Counted from the first letter of the stretch, positions 25,309-34,829 are shown. The stretch: 64,000 nt of DNA from Bradyrhizobium semiaridum (GCF_020329505.1 NZ_JAGKJJ010000034.1:17620-81619); one strand, 5' to 3'. Numbers and translations: made by a program. Notes: generated from the letters alone by a model not told the origin.

Positions 25309-27576
25309 CTACAAGGCCAGCCCCTCGGTCTCGGCAAATTTCGTCAGCGCCTCGCGGATCGACACGCTGCCGGACGGCTTGTCCAGCAGCGGATTGATCA
25401 TCGCCTCGGCTTTCCCGGCGTCGAGGTCGAGGATCATCGCCTTGACCGGGCCGTGCGCGGTCGCCGACAGCGACAGCGAGCGATAGCCGAGCGCGATCAG
25501 CGCCAGCGCGCCGATCGGCTTTGAGGCCATCTCGCCGCACAGCGAGGCCGCCTTCTTCGCGGCCTTGGCTTTGCGCACGATGTCGCGCAGCGCGCGCAGG
25601 ATCGGCGCCGAGAGGATGTCGAACCGCTCCGACACCTTGGCATTGCCGCGGTCGACCGCGAACAGGAACTGGAACAGGTCGTTGGAGCCGACCGAGACGA
25701 AGTCGACCCGGCTCAACAGCTCGTCGAGCTGGTAGAGCAGGGCAGGCACTTCCACCATGGTGCCGATATCGATGCGCTCGGGCAGCGCGTGGCCGTGCTG
25801 GCGCAGATAGGTCAATTCGCGCTCGACGATCGCCTTGGCCTGGTCGTATTCGGCGACATCGGAGATCATCGGGAACATGATCTTCAGCGCGCGGCCGCCG
25901 CCGGCGCGCAGCAGCGCGCGGATCTGGCCGCGCAGCAGGCCGGGACGGTCGAGGCCGAGCCGGATCGCGCGCCAGCCGAGCGCCGGATTTTCCTCGACCA
26001 CCGTTTCCATATAGGGCAGCGCCTTGTCGCCGCCGATGTCGAGCGTGCGGAAGGTGACCGGCTTGCTGCCGGCGGCGTCGAGCACGGTGCGGTAGAGCGC
26101 GAGCTGATCGGTCGAGCGCGGCAGATTCGGGCTCACCATGAATTGCAGCTCGGTGCGGAACAGCCCGATGCCGGCGCTGCCGGTGTCCTCGATATGGGGC
26201 AGGTCGATGGTCAGGCCGGCATTGATCAAGAGCTCGATCGGCTGGCCGTCCTTGGTGACGCAGGGCTTGTCGCGCAGCGCCGAATATTGCGCCTGCCGCC
26301 GAGCGCGGAAGCGCACCCGTTCGGCATAGGCGGATTCGATCTCGGCGGACGGGCGAACGTAAATCTCGCCGGAGATGCCGTCGACGATGATGGCATCGCC
26401 GGGATCGGCGATGCCGGGTGCATTCGGCACCTCGCCGACCGCGGGAATGCCGAGCGCGCGTGCCACGATCGAGACGTGGGAGTTGGCGGTGCCTTCCTCC
26501 AGCACCAGGCCGCGCAGCCGCTTGCGGTCGTAGTCGAGCAGCGCCGCCGGGCCCATCGCGCGGGCGATCAGGATGGCGTTGTCGGGCAGCTGCTCGCGCG
26601 ACGGCGCGTGGTCCTGGCCGACCAGCTGGCGCATCAGGCGATGGCCGAGATCCTCGAGATCGTGCAGGCGGTCGCGCAGATAGGGATCGGTCGAGCGCAG
26701 CATGCGCGCGCGGGTGTCGGATTGCACGCGCTCGACGGCGGCCTCCGCGGTGAGGCCGGTGGCGACCGCCTCGTGCAGCTTGTGCGACCAGCCCTGGTCG
26801 TTGGCGAACATGCGGTAGGCTTCCAGCACCTCGCGGTGCTCGCCGCCCTCGGCGACGTCGCCGCGCTCCAGCAGGCGATCGAGGTCGGCGCGCAGATTGG
26901 CCAGCGCGGTGTCGAGCCGCTTCAGCTCCTTGGGCAGGTCCTCGGCGATGTAATTCGTGATGACGACGCGCGGCTCGTGCAGCACGACATGGCCGAGCGC
27001 GATGCCGTCGGACAGCACCGCGCCGGTCTTGTGCATCGAGTGGCGGGCCGCGGGCTCGGCGCCGGGCGGCGCCAGCGCCGCCAGCTCGCCGGAGGCGATC
27101 ATCTCCGCCAGCACCATGGCGGTGGTCTGCAGCGCCTCGACCTCTTCCTCGACATAGGTGCGCTTGGCGCGGTTCTGCACCACAAGCACGCCGAGCGTGT
27201 TGCCGGCGCGCAGGATCGGCACGCCGAGGAACGAGTGGTAGATCTCTTCGCCGGTCTCCGGGCGGTAGGAGAAGGCCGGATGGCTTTGCGCGTCGGACAG
27301 GTTCAGCGGCGTCGCCTCGCTGGCGACGAGACCGACCAAGCCTTCATGCGCGCTCAGCACGGTGCGGTGCACGGCGTCGCGGTTCAGACCTTCCGTGGCG
27401 TAGAGCTCGAGCGTGTTGTCGACGCGCAGCACATAGGTCGAGCAGACCTCGGCCACCATGTTGGCCGCGATCAGCACCACGATCTTGTCGAGCCGCTCCT
27501 GGGCGGAGACCTGCTCCGCCATGGTTTCCCGGAGCCGTCTCAACAGGACGCGGGGGCCTCCCGACGCGCTCCGCAT
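25309..27576 (-). CDS. ptsP: Phosphoenolpyruvate-protein phosphotransferase, nitrogen PTS (EI-Ntr)
   Basis: 755 residues from the ATG at 27576. An N-terminal GAF domain (about 20-165) precedes the PEP-utiliser domains. The phosphorylated His is His367 in GTANSHVSIVARALG, and Cys680 in LCGEMASKP is the PEP-site cysteine. EI-Ntr passes phosphate to NPr and EIIA-Ntr, linking carbon and nitrogen state to potassium transport, PHB and other functions in rhizobia; GAF binding of glutamine is the known regulatory input. Domain order and length are normal. Confidence 0.95.
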   Translation of the reverse strand: MRSASGGPRVLLRRLRETMAEQVSAQERLDKIVVLIAANMVAEVCSTYVLRVDNTLELYATEGLNRDAVHRTVLSAHEGLVGLVASEATPLNLSDAQSHPAFSYRPETGEEIYHSFLGVPILRAGNTLGVLVVQNRAKRTYVEEEVEALQTTAMVLAEMIASGELAALAPPGAEPAARHSMHKTGAVLSDGIALGHVVLHEPRVVITNYIAEDLPKELKRLDTALANLRADLDRLLERGDVAEGGEHREVLEAYRMFANDQGWSHKLHEAVATGLTAEAAVERVQSDTRARMLRSTDPYLRDRLHDLEDLGHRLMRQLVGQDHAPSREQLPDNAILIARAMGPAALLDYDRKRLRGLVLEEGTANSHVSIVARALGIPAVGEVPNAPGIADPGDAIIVDGISGEIYVRPSAEIESAYAERVRFRARRQAQYSALRDKPCVTKDGQPIELLINAGLTIDLPHIEDTGSAGIGLFRTELQFMVSPNLPRSTDQLALYRTVLDAAGSKPVTFRTLDIGGDKALPYMETVVEENPALGWRAIRLGLDRPGLLRGQIRALLRAGGGRALKIMFPMISDVAEYDQAKAIVERELTYLRQHGHALPERIDIGTMVEVPALLYQLDELLSRVDFVSVGSNDLFQFLFAVDRGNAKVSERFDILSAPILRALRDIVRKAKAAKKAASLCGEMASKPIGALALIALGYRSLSLSATAHGPVKAMILDLDAGKAEAMINPLLDKPSGSVSIREALTKFAETEGLAL

Positions 27577-28029
27577 AGGCTTCAATCCCTCCCCACGTCC
27601 GCTAGCATGCCGGGTGGCCGGCCGCTGGCGCAAAACTCGTCAAACCCAACAATTTTAGTCATTCGGCGTTGCCGCGAGCACCACCCCGCCGAATCGGCAT
27701 CGCCAAAACTGTGGCACAGTTTGCGGCAGCCCGCCTGACTGGCCGTATAGCCAATCGAGGCTCGCTTTGCCAAGCAAAACGCCTGCCAGTAGCAAATAAC
27801 GTCTGCGTCAGCCCAATGCTGCGCCCGCTAAGAGAAATTCTAACTCCGGGGTGGGTATCGTCGGAGAGCGCATGTTCCGTAATCGAGGGGCCGAGGCCCA
27901 TCCACTCGTCATTCCGGGGCTCGCGAAGCGAGAGCCCGGAATCCATCGGGCCGCAAGTCAGGCGGTGGAATGGATTCCGGGCTCGCGCCAAGAGGCGCGC
28001 CCCAGAATGACGGCGAGAGAGACGCGCCG
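27577..28029. other. Intergenic region upstream of ptsP with one repeat element
   Basis: This 453-base gap between ptsP and lysC contains a GTCATTCCGG-family repeat at 27908-28011 (separate entry). The rest (27577-27900) has weak open frames on both strands with no convincing start, ribosome site or motif. It should contain the ptsP promoter. Confidence 0.5.
27908..28011. repeat. Intergenic inverted repeat (GTCATTCCGG family)
   Basis: Starts GTCATTCCGGGGCTCGCGAA and ends with the inverse GCGCGCCCCAGAATGAC, with GGAATCCAT and ATGGATTCC inside. Same plan as 8865-8969 and 32263-32354. It lies directly after lysC. Confidence 0.88.
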
Positions 28030-29286
28030 CTACGCCTGATCCAGCCCGTACAGCGTGTGCAGGGTGCGCACGGCGAGCTCGGTGTAGGCGGCGTCGATCA
28101 GGACCGAGAACTTGATCTCGGAGGTGGTGATGGCTCGGATGTTGATGTTGCGCTCGGCCAGCGCCTTGAACGCCTTGGCGGCGACGCCGGCGTGGCTGCG
28201 CATGCCGCTGCCGATCACCGAGACCTTGGCGACGTCGGTCGCGGTGTCGAGCCGCGCATAACCGATCTTGGCCTTGGCGGCGGTGATCGTATCCTTGGCG
28301 CGGTTATAGTCGCTGGCCGGAACGGTGAAGGTGAGGTCGGTGGTCTTGCCGTCCTCCGACACGTTCTGCACGATCATGTCGACGTTGATGTTGGCATCGG
28401 CGAGCGGCCCGAAGATCGAGGCGGCGACCCCCGGCTTGTCCTCGATCTGGCGCACGGAAATCTGGGCTTCGTCCTTGGAGAAGGCGATGCCGGTGACGAC
28501 GTGCATTTCCATGATTTCCTCCTCGCTGCAGATCAGCGTGCCCGGCGGCTGGTTGGCGTGCGGGTCGATATCCTCGGGCTTGTCGAAGCTGGAGCGCACG
28601 AAGATCGGCATGTTGTGCACCATGCCGAGTTCCACCGAGCGGACCTGCAGCACCTTGGCGCCCTGCGAGGCCAGTTCCAGCATGTCCTCGAACGCGATCT
28701 TGTCGAGCCGGCGCGCCTTCGGCACCACGCGCGGATCGGTGGTGTAGACGCCGTCGACGTCGGTGTAGATGTCGCAGCGGTCGGCCTTCAGCGCGGCCGC
28801 GATCGCCACCGCCGAGGTGTCGGAGCCGCCGCGGCCGAGCGTCGTGATGCGGCCGGTCTGCGGGTTGATGCCTTGGAAGCCGGCGATCACGGCGACTTCC
28901 TTGCGCTCCTTGAAGCGGGTGATGATCTCGGTGCCGTCGATCTCGAGGATGCGCGCCGAGGCGTGCGCGTCCGAGGTCTTGATCGGGATCTGCCAGCCCT
29001 GCCAGGAGCGCGCCTGGATGCCGAGGCCTTGCAGCACGATCGCGAGCAGGCCCGAGGTGACCTGTTCGCCGGAGGCGACCACGGCATCATATTCGCGCGC
29101 GTCGTGCATCGGCGAGGCGTCGGTGCACCAGGCGACCAGCTCATTGGTCTTGCCGGACATCGCGGAGACGACGACGGCGACCTCGTGGCCGGCGTCGACC
29201 TCGCGCTTCACATGCTGCGCGACGTTGCGGATACGATCGATATTGGCGACGGACGTACCGCCGAATTTCATCACGAGGCGGCCCAT
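28030..29286 (-). CDS. lysC: Aspartate kinase
   Basis: 418 residues. It phosphorylates aspartate at the entry of lysine, threonine, methionine and diaminopimelate synthesis. The N-terminal KFGGTSV (7-13), VVSAMSGKTNELV, TLGRGGSDTSAVA and DVDGVYTTDPR are kinase motifs. Two ACT domains follow (about 265-335 and 345-410), with VIQNVSEDG-type and VSVIGSGMRSHAGVA sequences that give feedback control by lysine/threonine. The start at 29286 has AAAGGAAC upstream on the coding strand. Confidence 0.96.
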   Translation of the reverse strand: MGRLVMKFGGTSVANIDRIRNVAQHVKREVDAGHEVAVVVSAMSGKTNELVAWCTDASPMHDAREYDAVVASGEQVTSGLLAIVLQGLGIQARSWQGWQIPIKTSDAHASARILEIDGTEIITRFKERKEVAVIAGFQGINPQTGRITTLGRGGSDTSAVAIAAALKADRCDIYTDVDGVYTTDPRVVPKARRLDKIAFEDMLELASQGAKVLQVRSVELGMVHNMPIFVRSSFDKPEDIDPHANQPPGTLICSEEEIMEMHVVTGIAFSKDEAQISVRQIEDKPGVAASIFGPLADANINVDMIVQNVSEDGKTTDLTFTVPASDYNRAKDTITAAKAKIGYARLDTATDVAKVSVIGSGMRSHAGVAAKAFKALAERNINIRAITTSEIKFSVLIDAAYTELAVRTLHTLYGLDQA

Positions 29287-29472
29287 GACGACGCGTCTGT
29301 TCCTTTAAGAGGATAAGTAGGTTAACCCACGCCGAAAACCGCAAGCGCGGGGACCGAAAGGCGCGTATACATAGCGCCGCGCCTGGGGGCAAGGTGGTTC
29401 CTGGGGGTGGTTTGGGGGCGTTTTTGCCGGTTGCACCAGTCTGTGGCGCAGAGGTAACTCAAGGCGGATCGG

Positions 29473-29940
29473 ATGGGACGCTACATCGACGAAATCCTGC
29501 AGCCCGGCGAGAAGGTGCTCTATTCCACCAACGCGCACTGGATCTTTTACCTGCCGGCGATCGGGGCCTGGATCGTGGTGGCGATCCTCCTGATCCTGTC
29601 ACGCCTCGTGACTGCCGACGGCCTGGTGCTGACCTGCCTCGCGGCCGCCGCCGTGGTGGCGGTCGCGGCGGTCTACTGGACCATCAGGGGCTGGTTCCAC
29701 CGGCTCACCACCGAGACCGATGTCACCAACCTGCGTGTTGTCCACAAGACCGGCTTCATCACCCGCAAGACATTCGAGATGAGCCTCGACAAGGTCGAGA
29801 GTGTCGATGTCTATCAGAGCATCATGGGCCGTATCCTGAATTACGGCGATGTCACGATCTATGGCGTCGGCGAGGGCAAGCAGAAGATCGCGACCATCGC
29901 TTCGCCACTGGCGTTCCGCAGCTCGATCACCGCGCGATAG
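29473..29940 (+). CDS. PH domain-containing membrane protein (YdbS-like)
   Basis: 155 residues with two close hydrophobic segments (about 23-44 and 50-68), followed by a bacterial PH-type domain: TDVTNLRVVHKTGFITRKTF, EMSLDKVESVDVYQSIMGR, ILNYGDVTIYGVGEG. This is the bPH_2/DUF304 family. Function is unknown in detail. It is 13 bases upstream of ubiG and divergent from lysC. Confidence 0.85.
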   Translation: MGRYIDEILQPGEKVLYSTNAHWIFYLPAIGAWIVVAILLILSRLVTADGLVLTCLAAAAVVAVAAVYWTIRGWFHRLTTETDVTNLRVVHKTGFITRKTFEMSLDKVESVDVYQSIMGRILNYGDVTIYGVGEGKQKIATIASPLAFRSSITAR

Positions 29941-29953
29941 GGGCGCGCGCAAC

Positions 29954-30712
29954 ATGGCCATGCAGACAAGCCTTTCCTCATCCACCGCCAGCTCGGTCGA
30001 TCCGGCCGAGATCGCGAAATTCTCGAAACTGTCCGACGAGTGGTGGGATCCGCGCGGCAAGATGGCGCCGCTGCACAAGATCAACCCGCTGCGCCTGACC
30101 TATATCCGCGACGCCGCCTGCCGCAAGTTCGAACGCAACGCCAAGAGCCTCGGCTGCCTGTCCGGCCTGCGCGTGCTCGACATCGGCTGCGGCGCCGGGC
30201 TGCTGTGCGAGCCGCTGTCGCGGCTCGGCGCCCAGGTGATCGGGGTCGATCCCGCCGCCAGCAACATCGCCGCGGCGAAGCTGCACGCCGAGAAGGGCCA
30301 TCTGTCGATCGACTACCGCTGCACCACCATCGAGGAGATGGACGCGCGCGAGCGCTTCGACATCGTGCTGGCGATGGAGGTGGTCGAGCACGTCGTCGAC
30401 GTCGGTGCCTTTCTGAAGCGCTGCGCGGCGATGCTCAAGCCCGGCGGATTGATGGTGGTCTCGACGTTGAACCGCAACTGGAAGAGCTTTGCGCTCGCCA
30501 TCGTCGGCGCCGAATACGTGCTGCGCTGGCTGCCGCGCGGCACCCACGACTGGAGCAAGTTCGTCACCCCCGCCGAGCTCGAGCGCTACCTCGGCGACCT
30601 CAATCTCACCATCACCGAACAGGCCGGCGTGGTCTACAACCCGCTCGCCGACAAATGGAGCGTCTCGTCCGACATGGACGTGAACTACATGGTGGTGGCG
30701 GAGGAGGCGTGA
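29954..30712 (+). CDS. ubiG: Ubiquinone biosynthesis O-methyltransferase
   Basis: 252 residues from the ATG at 29954. UbiG methylates two hydroxyl groups during ubiquinone synthesis. EIAKFSKLSDEWWDPRGKMA (residues about 20-39) followed by LHKINPLRL is diagnostic. SAM motif I is VLDIGCGAGLL, and LKPGGLMVVSTLNRN is the later strand. Good match in length and order. Confidence 0.96.
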   Translation: MAMQTSLSSSTASSVDPAEIAKFSKLSDEWWDPRGKMAPLHKINPLRLTYIRDAACRKFERNAKSLGCLSGLRVLDIGCGAGLLCEPLSRLGAQVIGVDPAASNIAAAKLHAEKGHLSIDYRCTTIEEMDARERFDIVLAMEVVEHVVDVGAFLKRCAAMLKPGGLMVVSTLNRNWKSFALAIVGAEYVLRWLPRGTHDWSKFVTPAELERYLGDLNLTITEQAGVVYNPLADKWSVSSDMDVNYMVVAEEA

Positions 30713-30717
30713 GTCCC

Positions 30718-30800
30718 GTAGCCCGGATGGAGCGCAGCGCAATCCGGGGCCGCTCTCTTCGTTGACCTGTCCCGGATTGCGCTTCGCTCCATCCGGCTAC
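30718..30800. repeat. Intergenic inverted repeat (GTAGCCCGGATGGAGCG family)
   Basis: GTAGCCCGGATGGAGCGCAG at the left and the inverse GCTTCGCTCCATCCGGCTAC at the right form a long stem. A diverged copy lies at 42508-42595. Located immediately after ubiG. Confidence 0.85.
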
Positions 30801-30908
30801 AGGAATTAGCGGCGCCACCGCAATCCAGTCATGCGCTGCCGCTGTTTGACCGCGTCGGCTGCAACCGGCACGGTGTCTCCATACTCCCCCGGCACGCTTT
30901 TCTTTCCC

Positions 30909-31808
30909 ATGTTCACCACCGCCTCGCTCTGGATTCCCTTCACCATTGCTGCCGCGTTCGGGCAGGTGGCGCGCAATGCGATGCAGCGGCAGTTGACCGG
31001 GCCGCTCGGGACCTGGGGCGCCACCAACATCCGCTTCCTGTTCGGTCTGCCGTTCTCGGTGGTGTTCTTCGCGCTCGCAGTGATCCTGACCGGCGATCGC
31101 CTGCCATGGCCGGTGCCGTCGTTCTGGCCATGGCTCGTCACCGGCGCGCTGAGCCAGATCGTCGGCACCGGCTTGATGCTGCTGGCGATGAACGACCGCT
31201 CCTTCGTCGTCACCACGGCCTACATGAAGACCGAGGCGATCCAGACCGCGATCTTCGGCTTCGTCTTCCTCGGCGATCATCTCACCGCGGCGAAAGTGGT
31301 CGCGATCGTGATCGCCACCGCCGGCGTCGTCATCACCGCGCTGCGGCCCGGCGGCCAGAAGAGCTTTGCCGATCTGCGCCCGACCGTGCTCGGCCTCGGC
31401 GCCGCGGCGGTGTTCGCGATCTCGGCGGTGAGCTTTCGCGGTGCAATCATTGCGGTCCCCGGGGTCTCGTTCGTGACGGCGGCATCCTACACGCTGGTGT
31501 GGAGCCTCCTCGTGCAGACGCTGATCCTGTCGGTGTATCTGCTGCTGCGCGCGCCCGATGTGCTGATGAAGATCCTCGGCCTGTGGCGTCCCTCGCTGTT
31601 CGCCGGCTTCATGGGCGCATTCTCGTCGCAATTCTGGTTCCTGGCATTCGCGTTGACCGCCGCCGCCAATGTGCGCACGCTGGCGCTGATCGAGGTGCTG
31701 TTCGCGCAGGGCGTGGCGTATTTCTCGCTGAAGCAGCCGTTCTCGCTGCGCGAATTGCTCGGCATCGTCCTGATCGTGGCCGGCGTCGCGCTGCTGATCG
31801 CGGCTTAG
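30909..31808 (+). CDS. EamA/DMT family transporter
   Basis: 299 residues from the ATG at 30909 (MFTTASLWIPFTIAAAFGQV); an upstream in-frame ATG at 30831 adds a non-hydrophobic leader. Ten hydrophobic segments, two EamA-like halves. FGFVFLGDHLTAAKVVAIVI marks the conserved end of the first half and LIEVLFAQGVAYFSLKQPFS that of the second. Substrate unknown. It is convergent with a single-domain EamA gene. Confidence 0.82.
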   Translation: MFTTASLWIPFTIAAAFGQVARNAMQRQLTGPLGTWGATNIRFLFGLPFSVVFFALAVILTGDRLPWPVPSFWPWLVTGALSQIVGTGLMLLAMNDRSFVVTTAYMKTEAIQTAIFGFVFLGDHLTAAKVVAIVIATAGVVITALRPGGQKSFADLRPTVLGLGAAAVFAISAVSFRGAIIAVPGVSFVTAASYTLVWSLLVQTLILSVYLLLRAPDVLMKILGLWRPSLFAGFMGAFSSQFWFLAFALTAAANVRTLALIEVLFAQGVAYFSLKQPFSLRELLGIVLIVAGVALLIAA

Positions 31809-31809
31809 A

Positions 31810-32250
31810 TTATCCTTTGGCCGCGATCAGCACCGCACCGGCCGAGATCAGCGCGATCCCGATCCAGCCATAGGCCGAGGGCCGCTCGCCGAGGAAGACG
31901 ACGCCGAACAGCGCCACCAGCACCACGCTCAGCTTGTCGATCGGCGCGACCAGCGTCGCCGGGCCGAGCTTGAGCGCGCGGAAATAGCAGATCCACGACG
32001 CGCCGGTGCCGAGCCCGGACAACAGCAGGAATAGCCAGCTCCTGGCCGAAATCGGGCCGGATTGCGTGAACTGTCCGGTCGCGAACAGGATCGCCGACAG
32101 CGTGATCAGCACGATCACCGTGCGGATCAGCGTGGCGAGATCGGAGTTGATGCCCTCGACGCCGACCTTGGCGAAGATCGCGGTGAGCGCGGCGAACACG
32201 GCGGACAGGAAGGCCCAGACCTGCCAGGAGGAGAAGCTGTCGGGCTGCAT
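31810..32250 (-). CDS. Single-domain EamA family membrane protein
   Basis: 146 residues containing one EamA half with about five hydrophobic segments (VWAFLSAVFAALTAIFAKVG, LIRTVIVLITLSAILF, SWLFLLLSGLGTGASWICY, TLVAPIDKLSVVLVALFGVV, IGIALISAGAVLIAA). It ends normally and is one of the known half-size EamA proteins, which are presumed to dimerise, rather than a broken full-length gene. Substrate unknown. Confidence 0.82.
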   Translation of the reverse strand: MQPDSFSSWQVWAFLSAVFAALTAIFAKVGVEGINSDLATLIRTVIVLITLSAILFATGQFTQSGPISARSWLFLLLSGLGTGASWICYFRALKLGPATLVAPIDKLSVVLVALFGVVFLGERPSAYGWIGIALISAGAVLIAAKG

Positions 32251-32262
32251 GTCACTCTTTCC

Positions 32263-32354
32263 ATCATTCCGGGCGCGCGAAGCGCGAGCCGGGAATCCAT
32301 TGGGCGGCGAGTTATATGGATTCCGGGCTCGCGCTGCGCGCGCCCCGGAATGAC
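32263..32354. repeat. Intergenic inverted repeat (GTCATTCCGG family)
   Basis: ATCATTCCGGGCGCGCGAAG at the left and the inverse GCGCCCCGGAATGACAA at the right, with GGAATCCATTGGG and ATGGATTCC inside. Third nearly complete copy of the family. Confidence 0.88.
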
Positions 32355-32356
32355 AA

Positions 32357-32830
32357 TCAATTCCGGTCTTCCGGCAGGGTCGGCAGCGGGGAGACCTCGA
32401 CGCCCTCGTCGATCAGGGCGCGGGCTTCGTCGGGCGAGGCTTCGCCGTAGATCGGGCGGTGCTCGATATCGCCGTAATGCATCTTGCGCGCTTCGTTGGG
32501 GAAGCGGTCGCCGACATTGTCGGCGTTCTTGACGATGTGGTCGCGCAGTTCCTTCAGCTTGGCGCGCAGCTCGCGCTCCTGCGCCATCATCAGCGAGGTC
32601 GGCTCGTTCGATGCAGCTTCCACGGGCGCCGTGGCCGGAACGCGCTGGCTCGGCTCGCGGCCTTTCTTGCTGACGATGCGCGGCGCCATGATCGCGCGCT
32701 CCACCTTGCTCGAGCCGCAGGACGGGCAATCGATCAAATGGCGCCGCTCCTGCGATTCGTAGGCCGACGAACTCTGGAACCAGCTTTCGAACTGGTGGCC
32801 GTGCTCGCAGCGCAGGGTGTAGCGGATCAT
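32357..32830 (-). CDS. DUF1178 family protein
   Basis: 157 residues from the ATG at 32830. MIRYTLRCEHGHQFESWFQS followed by CPSCGSSKVERAIMAPRI is the DUF1178 signature: a zinc-ribbon-like pair, C-x(n)-CPSCG. The C-terminal half is helical (LRAKLKELRDHIVKNADNVG). Start overlaps the Nit gene end by four bases, so it belongs to the comF-grxC-nit-DUF1178 operon. Function unknown. Confidence 0.92.
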   Translation of the reverse strand: MIRYTLRCEHGHQFESWFQSSSAYESQERRHLIDCPSCGSSKVERAIMAPRIVSKKGREPSQRVPATAPVEAASNEPTSLMMAQERELRAKLKELRDHIVKNADNVGDRFPNEARKMHYGDIEHRPIYGEASPDEARALIDEGVEVSPLPTLPEDRN

Positions 32831-33705
32831 GCCGAGCCCCGGACGAGGTGCAGATGCTCCGGACCGGCCTTGGGATCGGCGATGCCGAAGCGTCGGCCGT
32901 GCTGCAGCGAGGGAATGGTTTTCCGCGCGGTCTCGACCTTGGCGGGATCGATCTCGGCGAGGAACACGCCCGGCTCGACGCCGCCCTCGGCGATGACCTC
33001 GCCCCAGGGATCGACGATCAGCGAATGCCCGAAAGTCTCGCGCTTGTTCTCGTGCAGGCCGGCCTGCGCCGCCGCGAACACGAAGCAGCCGGTCTCGATG
33101 GCGCGGGCGCGCAGCAGGGTGTGCCAATGCGCCTCGCCGGTCTTGCGGGTGAAGGCGGACGGCACGGTGAGGAACGAGGCGCCGGCTTCGGCGAGCGCGC
33201 GATAGAGCGCCGGGAAGCGCACGTCGTAGCAGATGGTGAGCCCGATCCGGCCCCACGGCAGATCCGAGATCACGGCGGTCTCGCCGGGCTGGTAGTTGGC
33301 CGATTCGCGATAGCTCTCGCCACCGGGCAGATCGATGTCGAACATATGGATCTTGTCGTAGCTCGCGAGCAGATTGCCCTCGGGTCCGATCAGGAACGAA
33401 CGGTTCACCGCCTTCTCGGGCGAATAGCGCAGCGCCAGCGAACCGATATGCAGGTGGATCTTCAGCTCGGCGGCGAGCGCGCGGTAGGCTTGCAGTGATT
33501 TGTCGTCCTCTTCGCTTGCCAGATGCTCGAACAGCGCCTTGCGGTTCAGCTGCATCATGTTGCTGACTTCGGGCGTCTGCACGTAGTCGGCGCCCTGCGC
33601 GGCCGCCTCGCGGATCAGCGCCATGCCCTGCTCCAGGCTGGGCTCGGGCAACAGCGAGGTGCGCATCTGCACCATGGCGGCGATGAAATTGGTGGTGTCG
33701 GCCAT
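32827..33705 (-). CDS. Nit-type carbon-nitrogen hydrolase (amidase)
   Basis: 292 residues from the ATG at 33705, which overlaps the grxC stop as TGATG. Nitrilase-superfamily catalytic triad: Glu in VQTPEVSNMM, Lys in YDKIHMFD, Cys in LTICYDVRFP. DLPGGESYRES and GRRFGIADP match the Nit1/NitFhit group, whose members hydrolyse deaminated glutathione or omega-amides. The grxC neighbour fits a thiol or glutathione repair role, but this is inference. Confidence 0.92.
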   Translation of the reverse strand: MADTTNFIAAMVQMRTSLLPEPSLEQGMALIREAAAQGADYVQTPEVSNMMQLNRKALFEHLASEEDDKSLQAYRALAAELKIHLHIGSLALRYSPEKAVNRSFLIGPEGNLLASYDKIHMFDIDLPGGESYRESANYQPGETAVISDLPWGRIGLTICYDVRFPALYRALAEAGASFLTVPSAFTRKTGEAHWHTLLRARAIETGCFVFAAAQAGLHENKRETFGHSLIVDPWGEVIAEGGVEPGVFLAEIDPAKVETARKTIPSLQHGRRFGIADPKAGPEHLHLVRGSA

Positions 33706-33989
33706 CAGGCACCGCCTCCGTTCGCGAGCAGGCCATCGAGCTTGCCCTCGCGGTCGAGCGCGTAGAGCTCGTCGCAGCCGCCGACATGGGTGTTGCCGAT
33801 GAAGATCTGCGGGAAGGTCGAGCCCGCGCCGGCCCGGTCGTACATCTCGTCGCGATAGGCCGGGTTGCTGGCGACGTTGAACTCGGTGAACGCGGCATTC
33901 TTGCGCGTCAGAAGCGATTTGGCCGCGGTGCAATAACCGCAGCCCGGGCGGGTGTAGATTTCAATGGCAGCAGGCGTTGCAGCAGTCAT
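33705..33989 (-). CDS. grxC: Glutaredoxin 3
   Basis: 94 residues. Active-site CGYC at residues 17-20 (TRPGCGYCTAAKSLL), followed by TFPQIFIGNTHVGGCDEL, the cis-Pro and glutathione-binding region. Dithiol glutaredoxin reduces disulfides and mixed glutathione disulfides in the cytoplasm. It lies 30 bases downstream of the ComF gene and is coupled to the Nit gene. Confidence 0.95.
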   Translation of the reverse strand: MTAATPAAIEIYTRPGCGYCTAAKSLLTRKNAAFTEFNVASNPAYRDEMYDRAGAGSTFPQIFIGNTHVGGCDELYALDREGKLDGLLANGGGA

Positions 33990-34019
33990 GACGCGCTCGG
34001 TTGAAGCAGAAGTTCCGGA

Positions 34020-34829
34020 TTATATGGGAGCGCGGTGGGTATCGACAACCCGGGCAAACACCAGCACCTCGACCTGCGCCGCTTTGGCGCGCAGCAGCGC
34101 CCGCGCGCAGGCATCCACTGTCGCCCCCGAGGTCAGGACGTCGTCGACCAGGATTACCCGGCGGCCCTGGATCTCAGCCTTGCGCTCATCAGTGACGGCG
34201 AATGCGCCCTGCACATTGCTGGCGCGGTCCTTACGCGACAGCCCGATCTGCTGCTCGGTGGCGCGAACGCGCCGCAGCGCCTCGGTGGCCATTTTCACGC
34301 CGCTCTGGCCCGAGATCACCTTGGCCAGCGCGCCGGACTGGTTGTAGCGCCGGCTCCAGCCGCGGCGCCAGTGCAGGGGAACCGGAACCAGCAGGTCGGC
34401 TTCGCCGAGCAATTCCTTCCCCGCGCGGGCCATCCAGCGACCCATTGTCGGCGCCAGATCGGTGCGATCCTGGTATTTCAATGCGTGCACCAGCGTGCGC
34501 GCGACATCGTTGTAGCGCACCGCGGCGCGCGCCCGCTGATAGGCCGGCGGATTGGCGATCGCCTCCATCGACAGCAACTCGGGTCCGGGATCGTAGACGA
34601 AGGGAATACCGAGCCTCGGGCAGTAGGGCGGCGCAATGAATGACAGCTTGGCCCAGCATTCCGCACACACGCCCTCGCCGTGAACCGGCTCGCGGCAAGC
34701 GACGCACAGCGTCGGCAGCGCGATGTCGAGTGCGGCCCGCGCCGTCCGCATCCACGCGCTGCCGACCGCGCCCAGTGCACGGTGCAGATGGCTTGCAAGG
34801 GTGGGGCGCGGTGATGCCTCGGCGTCCAT
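34020..34829 (-). CDS. ComF family phosphoribosyltransferase-like protein
   Basis: 269 residues. An N-terminal zinc-ribbon (CVACREPVHGEGVCAECWAK, then PPYC) precedes a type I phosphoribosyltransferase fold with the PRPP loop RVILVDDVLTSGATVDAC. LLVPVPLHWRRGWSRRYNQS is highly typical of ComF/ComFC. The homologues support DNA uptake in naturally competent bacteria, while in alphaproteobacteria the role is unclear. It is divergent from the methyltransferase gene at 34905. Confidence 0.93.
   Translation of the reverse strand: MDAEASPRPTLASHLHRALGAVGSAWMRTARAALDIALPTLCVACREPVHGEGVCAECWAKLSFIAPPYCPRLGIPFVYDPGPELLSMEAIANPPAYQRARAAVRYNDVARTLVHALKYQDRTDLAPTMGRWMARAGKELLGEADLLVPVPLHWRRGWSRRYNQSGALAKVISGQSGVKMATEALRRVRATEQQIGLSRKDRASNVQGAFAVTDERKAEIQGRRVILVDDVLTSGATVDACARALLRAKAAQVEVLVFARVVDTHRAPI

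Noticed and set aside
25789..27738. 649-codon plus-strand open frame opposite ptsP
   Set aside because: Antisense shadow of EI-Ntr; no start signal or recognisable domain.
31810..32250. Broken EamA transporter pseudogene
   Set aside because: The frame has a clean start and stop and contains one complete EamA domain, a known natural form.
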